Assembly: GCF_001029435.1 (NCBI RefSeq) | Contig: NZ_LDOV01000022.1 | Span: 1 to 64,000, forward strand | From: Photobacterium aphoticum | GTDB taxonomy: Bacteria; Pseudomonadota; Gammaproteobacteria; Enterobacterales; Vibrionaceae | Direction: 5' to 3' | DNA length: 64,000 nt | In this document: piece by piece, positions 61,412 through 64,000 of the stretch | Layout of the letters: each line of letters starts with the position of its first letter | Position numbering within the stretch: the first letter of the stretch is position 1 | The notes under the pieces: generated by a model | Database searches by the model: none | What the model was told of the DNA's origin: nothing | The model's input: only the letters and a program-made list of their open reading frames with translations | Made by a program: the position numbers and the translations under genes

Positions 61412-62284
61412 GTGAAAATCAGCAAGTTCATACTCTTCTCTATGCTGTTTATAAACGCTGGTTGTTCAGCACTGATACCATGGGAAAAATCGAGTCGTGC
61501 TGATTCTACCTTGACGTGGACGGCGAAAAACCAGCGAGCCATTTGGTGGACTAAAAACTGGTCGTGCTATTCTGCATCGGGACGGTGTCATGACACTAAG
61601 TATACCGACCACAATGGAAAAAAATTAAATTTCGATGATGATAGCCTGACAAAATACGTACTGAATCACTTGTATGAAGAAATGATGTACTGGGGATTTG
61701 TTAGTACCTTAGGTTTTCGTGCGACAAAAGAGACATTGCCGACTAGCCTTGAGATTTGGCAAAAAACGATGAATTTCAATAGTCGGTACTGGGGAGCCTT
61801 GCCTTATCATTTCTATACCGTTTCTCTCAATCCTCACATTGTATTAATGGTGCAAAATAGATACAACGAATCTCGTCAGGAAATAGATGTTCTCGAGCAT
61901 GAGGGAAGTCTTTTTTCTAATCGTAATGACTTTTATCAATTTTTCTTAGAACAGACGCCTGCATATGAAAGAACGTATGAAACCTCGCGGAACAAAGATA
62001 ACTCTAGATATCCTCCTCTGTATGGTGGATTGACGACAGATTTTCAAGTGGAGTATAGGGTTAACTATTTAGTAACGAGAGACAATAAGCAGTTCGGTGA
62101 AATAAAAATTGTCACAGATTTTCCTAAGATTTGGCTTATTGATATGCGTTACCCTGATTTACCGCCTCAAGTTTTGGAAAACTTGGAGACTAACAAAGTG
62201 CGTTATGCCATTGGTAATGATGAAGTGTTGGAATTCTTCTGCCAAGATGGGTTGTGTAAAACAATGCGAATAGATTCATTCTGA
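61412..62284 (+). CDS. Lipoprotein of unknown function
   Basis: A 290-aa lipoprotein with GTG start at 61412 (AAGGA upstream) and lipobox INAGC. The mature protein is mixed alpha/beta with many aromatic residues. No family recognised. A terminator follows it directly. Confidence 0.7.
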   Translation: MKISKFILFSMLFINAGCSALIPWEKSSRADSTLTWTAKNQRAIWWTKNWSCYSASGRCHDTKYTDHNGKKLNFDDDSLTKYVLNHLYEEMMYWGFVSTLGFRATKETLPTSLEIWQKTMNFNSRYWGALPYHFYTVSLNPHIVLMVQNRYNESRQEIDVLEHEGSLFSNRNDFYQFFLEQTPAYERTYETSRNKDNSRYPPLYGGLTTDFQVEYRVNYLVTRDNKQFGEIKIVTDFPKIWLIDMRYPDLPPQVLENLETNKVRYAIGNDEVLEFFCQDGLCKTMRIDSF

Positions 62285-62286
62285 GT

Positions 62287-62313
62287 AAAACCGCCCCGAA
62301 GAGGCGGTTTTTA
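62287..62313 (+). terminator. Terminator after the lipoprotein gene
   Basis: AAAACCGCC / GGCGGTTTT stem with a 7-nt loop and T-run. The A-run side may also serve the converging esterase gene. Confidence 0.9.
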
Positions 62314-62321
62314 TTTAATAT

Positions 62322-63188
62322 TTACTTGTCGGTAGGGTTAGGAATAGGATTCGTTGGGTAGAAATATTCCACGGTGTATCTGAATGACGGTAAGGCAATG
62401 TTGTCATGGTCAACATCAAAATAGGCCGTTTCAATTTTCAGATCTTGGAATCCCCGCTTGTTGAGTCTTTCCGAGTGTGTTTCTACGTTTTCTGCCAGGG
62501 TAGATTGTAGTGCGCCAGTCATTAGGAACTCGGTATCCCACACCTCAGATGCGGCATAACGGTCATCAACCAGTTGGTCAAAGTAATCATTGAATTCATG
62601 AATTTGGTGGTTGAACGTGTGACGAAACGCAGGATCATACGCCGCATAGGCATTAAAGACAGGATCAAAAGGATCATCCAACATCATGATGGTGCCTGCC
62701 ATGTTACCGCCAAATGAATAACCCACCAGCAGTCGCTGTTTAGGGTCGATGTTGTAATCATTTTCTATCTGCGGGATGAGTTCTTTGCTTAAGAACTTAA
62801 AGTAATTATCAAGGCCTGGTTGAATGTAATCTCGCTGCCTCTGGTTACGCGGGCCTTCGCCAATACTGACCAAGATCACTTGCGTGCCGAGTTCATCCAA
62901 TATGGCGTCGTATTCGCTACTGGTCCACTGTCCATCGGTGGCATAAATTACAGGGTAGGGGTAACCATCAGCGTCATAATCTGCAGGTGTGTGAACGTAA
63001 ATCGGGTATTCATGTGTACCAATTTTATGGTTTAGAAGGTCGATGGTATACGCAGATTTTAAACGGTAGGTCGGTTCGCCATAGCGCTCGTAGAGAGAGT
63101 AGTCATGTTCTTTGTCACCGCCGCTATTACAACCCGCAACAAAAGTGATGGCGAGGATCATCCATGATTTTTTGAATTTCATAAACAT
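62322..63188 (-). CDS. Lipoprotein alpha/beta hydrolase (esterase D/Fes-like)
   Basis: A 288-aa lipoprotein (lipobox FVAGC) with an alpha/beta hydrolase fold: nucleophile Ser in GYSFGG, and C-terminal DVDHDN with the candidate catalytic His. YPVIYATDGQW near the N-terminus is the oxyanion-side motif of the esterase D/enterochelin-esterase group. The substrate is unknown. Start at 63188 or ATG 63182. Confidence 0.82.
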   Translation of the reverse strand: MFMKFKKSWMILAITFVAGCNSGGDKEHDYSLYERYGEPTYRLKSAYTIDLLNHKIGTHEYPIYVHTPADYDADGYPYPVIYATDGQWTSSEYDAILDELGTQVILVSIGEGPRNQRQRDYIQPGLDNYFKFLSKELIPQIENDYNIDPKQRLLVGYSFGGNMAGTIMMLDDPFDPVFNAYAAYDPAFRHTFNHQIHEFNDYFDQLVDDRYAASEVWDTEFLMTGALQSTLAENVETHSERLNKRGFQDLKIETAYFDVDHDNIALPSFRYTVEYFYPTNPIPNPTDK

Positions 63189-64000
63189 ACAGTGTTCTAT
63201 CCTTATAACTATTTAATAGCCAACAACGCCAATATCTTGAAATGAGATATCGGTAAATGAACTGCACGTACCGTTTCACTATTGAATGGAGACGATCCAC
63301 CTCTCTGAAATTTAGGGATTGATGAGTGAGCACATTATGGTGAATGTTAGGGATTTGCTATAGGGATAAAATAATACTGAGAGAAGTGTCAAATATATAA
63401 TTGATACGAAGGTGGTTTATTATTGACGTTGTGCTCGCGCCATCATTTTATAAAAAAGGGTTCTGAGACAGGAAAATTCAGGAATCATTGGCTGCCGTTC
63501 CAATTATCCTCAGTAAATCGTGATAATTGATTATTCATACTTCTGTCACAATTTCGTATTGCCGTGGTGATTCGAGTCACAAAAGGTACAAATGGATCGC
63601 TGTTGGCAGGAATTTATAAATATCGCTCGCCTCACGTGTCAATTTTATGACGAATTACAATTGGGTTTAAATTGACCTGTTTTAGTTTGTATATAAATTT
63701 TAATTGATGGGTTAATTATTAGGATATATATCCAATAATCTTAAGTGGATAATATATTAAAATGATTTACTCCTCATTATTACTCTTAAACGTCACAAAT
63801 CGATAAATATCCCATCATTTATCTTGTCTTGATTTGTTGTAACTATTATCAATTACCTCTTGCTCCCTTATTCCATATTATCAAGCATATTCCTCATGCG
63901 TATTTTACCTATGGCTTTTCTGCATATTTACAATCTGAAACATGATAGTTAGTCTCATTACAGGTTTTAACAAGTTTGTAATATTAGAAATCACGTTGAG
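63189..64000. other. AT-rich terminal region, no gene seen
   Basis: About 810 bp up to the window end with no credible ORF, RNA gene or repeat. It should contain the esterase promoter. A CRP-like site is noted separately. Confidence 0.5.
63566..63581. promoter_or_regulatory. CRP-like site
   Basis: GGTGATTCGAGTCACA matches the CRP consensus TGTGA-N6-TCACA at nine of ten positions. No start codon lies near it in this window, so its target gene may be outside the window. Confidence 0.4.

Overview
The window looks like the chromosome of a halophilic or marine Vibrionaceae gammaproteobacterium. Family-level support: a VxrA/VxrB-like (WigKR) two-component system followed by a DUF2861 (VxrC-like) gene, a tandem glycine riboswitch in front of an AGCS symporter, a LexA-controlled short-form UmuD plus UmuC, a YegD-type Hsp70, and VCR-like attC sites. 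A HiPIP gene and a BCCT osmolyte transporter would suit a salt-adapted genus such as Salinivibrio, but the genus is inference. No rRNA or tRNA gene or CRISPR array was recognised.

Layout. 1-6.8 kb: DsbA-like lipoprotein, YegD, HiPIP, a degenerate HAD protein, an AT-rich membrane protein of unknown function and a small exported helical protein. 6.8-12.1 kb: minus-strand Vxr-like sensor kinase, regulator, DUF2861 protein and an exported glycosidase-like protein. 12.2-16 kb: SOS-regulated umuDC, a Tat-exported serine hydrolase and an NTF2-like protein. 16-22.3 kb: riboswitch-controlled AGCS symporter, GH18 chitinase, a 38-codon small ORF before an AraC regulator with a pseudo-receiver domain, and a membrane J-protein. 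22.4-27.5 kb: RND pump and adaptor, divergent from a TetR gene, with two palindromic operators between. 27.5-33.3 kb: mixed single genes. 33.4-39.4 kb: catabolic operon (aspartase/fumarase-type lyase, MmgE/PrpD protein, one-domain asparaginase, SSS symporter, 41-aa membrane peptide) with a divergent LysR gene. 39.6-43.3 kb: GNAT, PepE, FolD-like and NucS-like genes. 43.4-46.8 kb: LysR gene divergent from a redox operon (FMN reductase, glutathionyl-hydroquinone reductase, FrnE-like). 46.8-48.3 kb: nickel superoxide dismutase operon with a Fur-like box. 48.6-53.2 kb: CBS/DUF294 protein, DEDDh exonuclease, BCCT transporter.

53.5-59.8 kb is the accessory heart of the window. It is AT-rich and reads as a short integron cassette array without a visible integrase (CALIN type). 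Single-gene cassettes encode a PD-(D/E)XK-like protein, a GIY-YIG-like protein, an Mrr-like nuclease, a protein with a hydrophobic N-terminal segment and a DUF6985-like protein. One attC site is split precisely by an intact IS1111-type element. Two decayed, truncated copies of that element sit at equivalent cassette junctions inside long direct repeats. The non-coding end of the intact element is a strong place to look for its guide (bridge/seek) RNA, and it contains a 10-nt match to the element-attC junction. 60-64 kb returns to single genes: two GNAT acetyltransferases, two lipoproteins (one an alpha/beta hydrolase), then an AT-rich region without genes.
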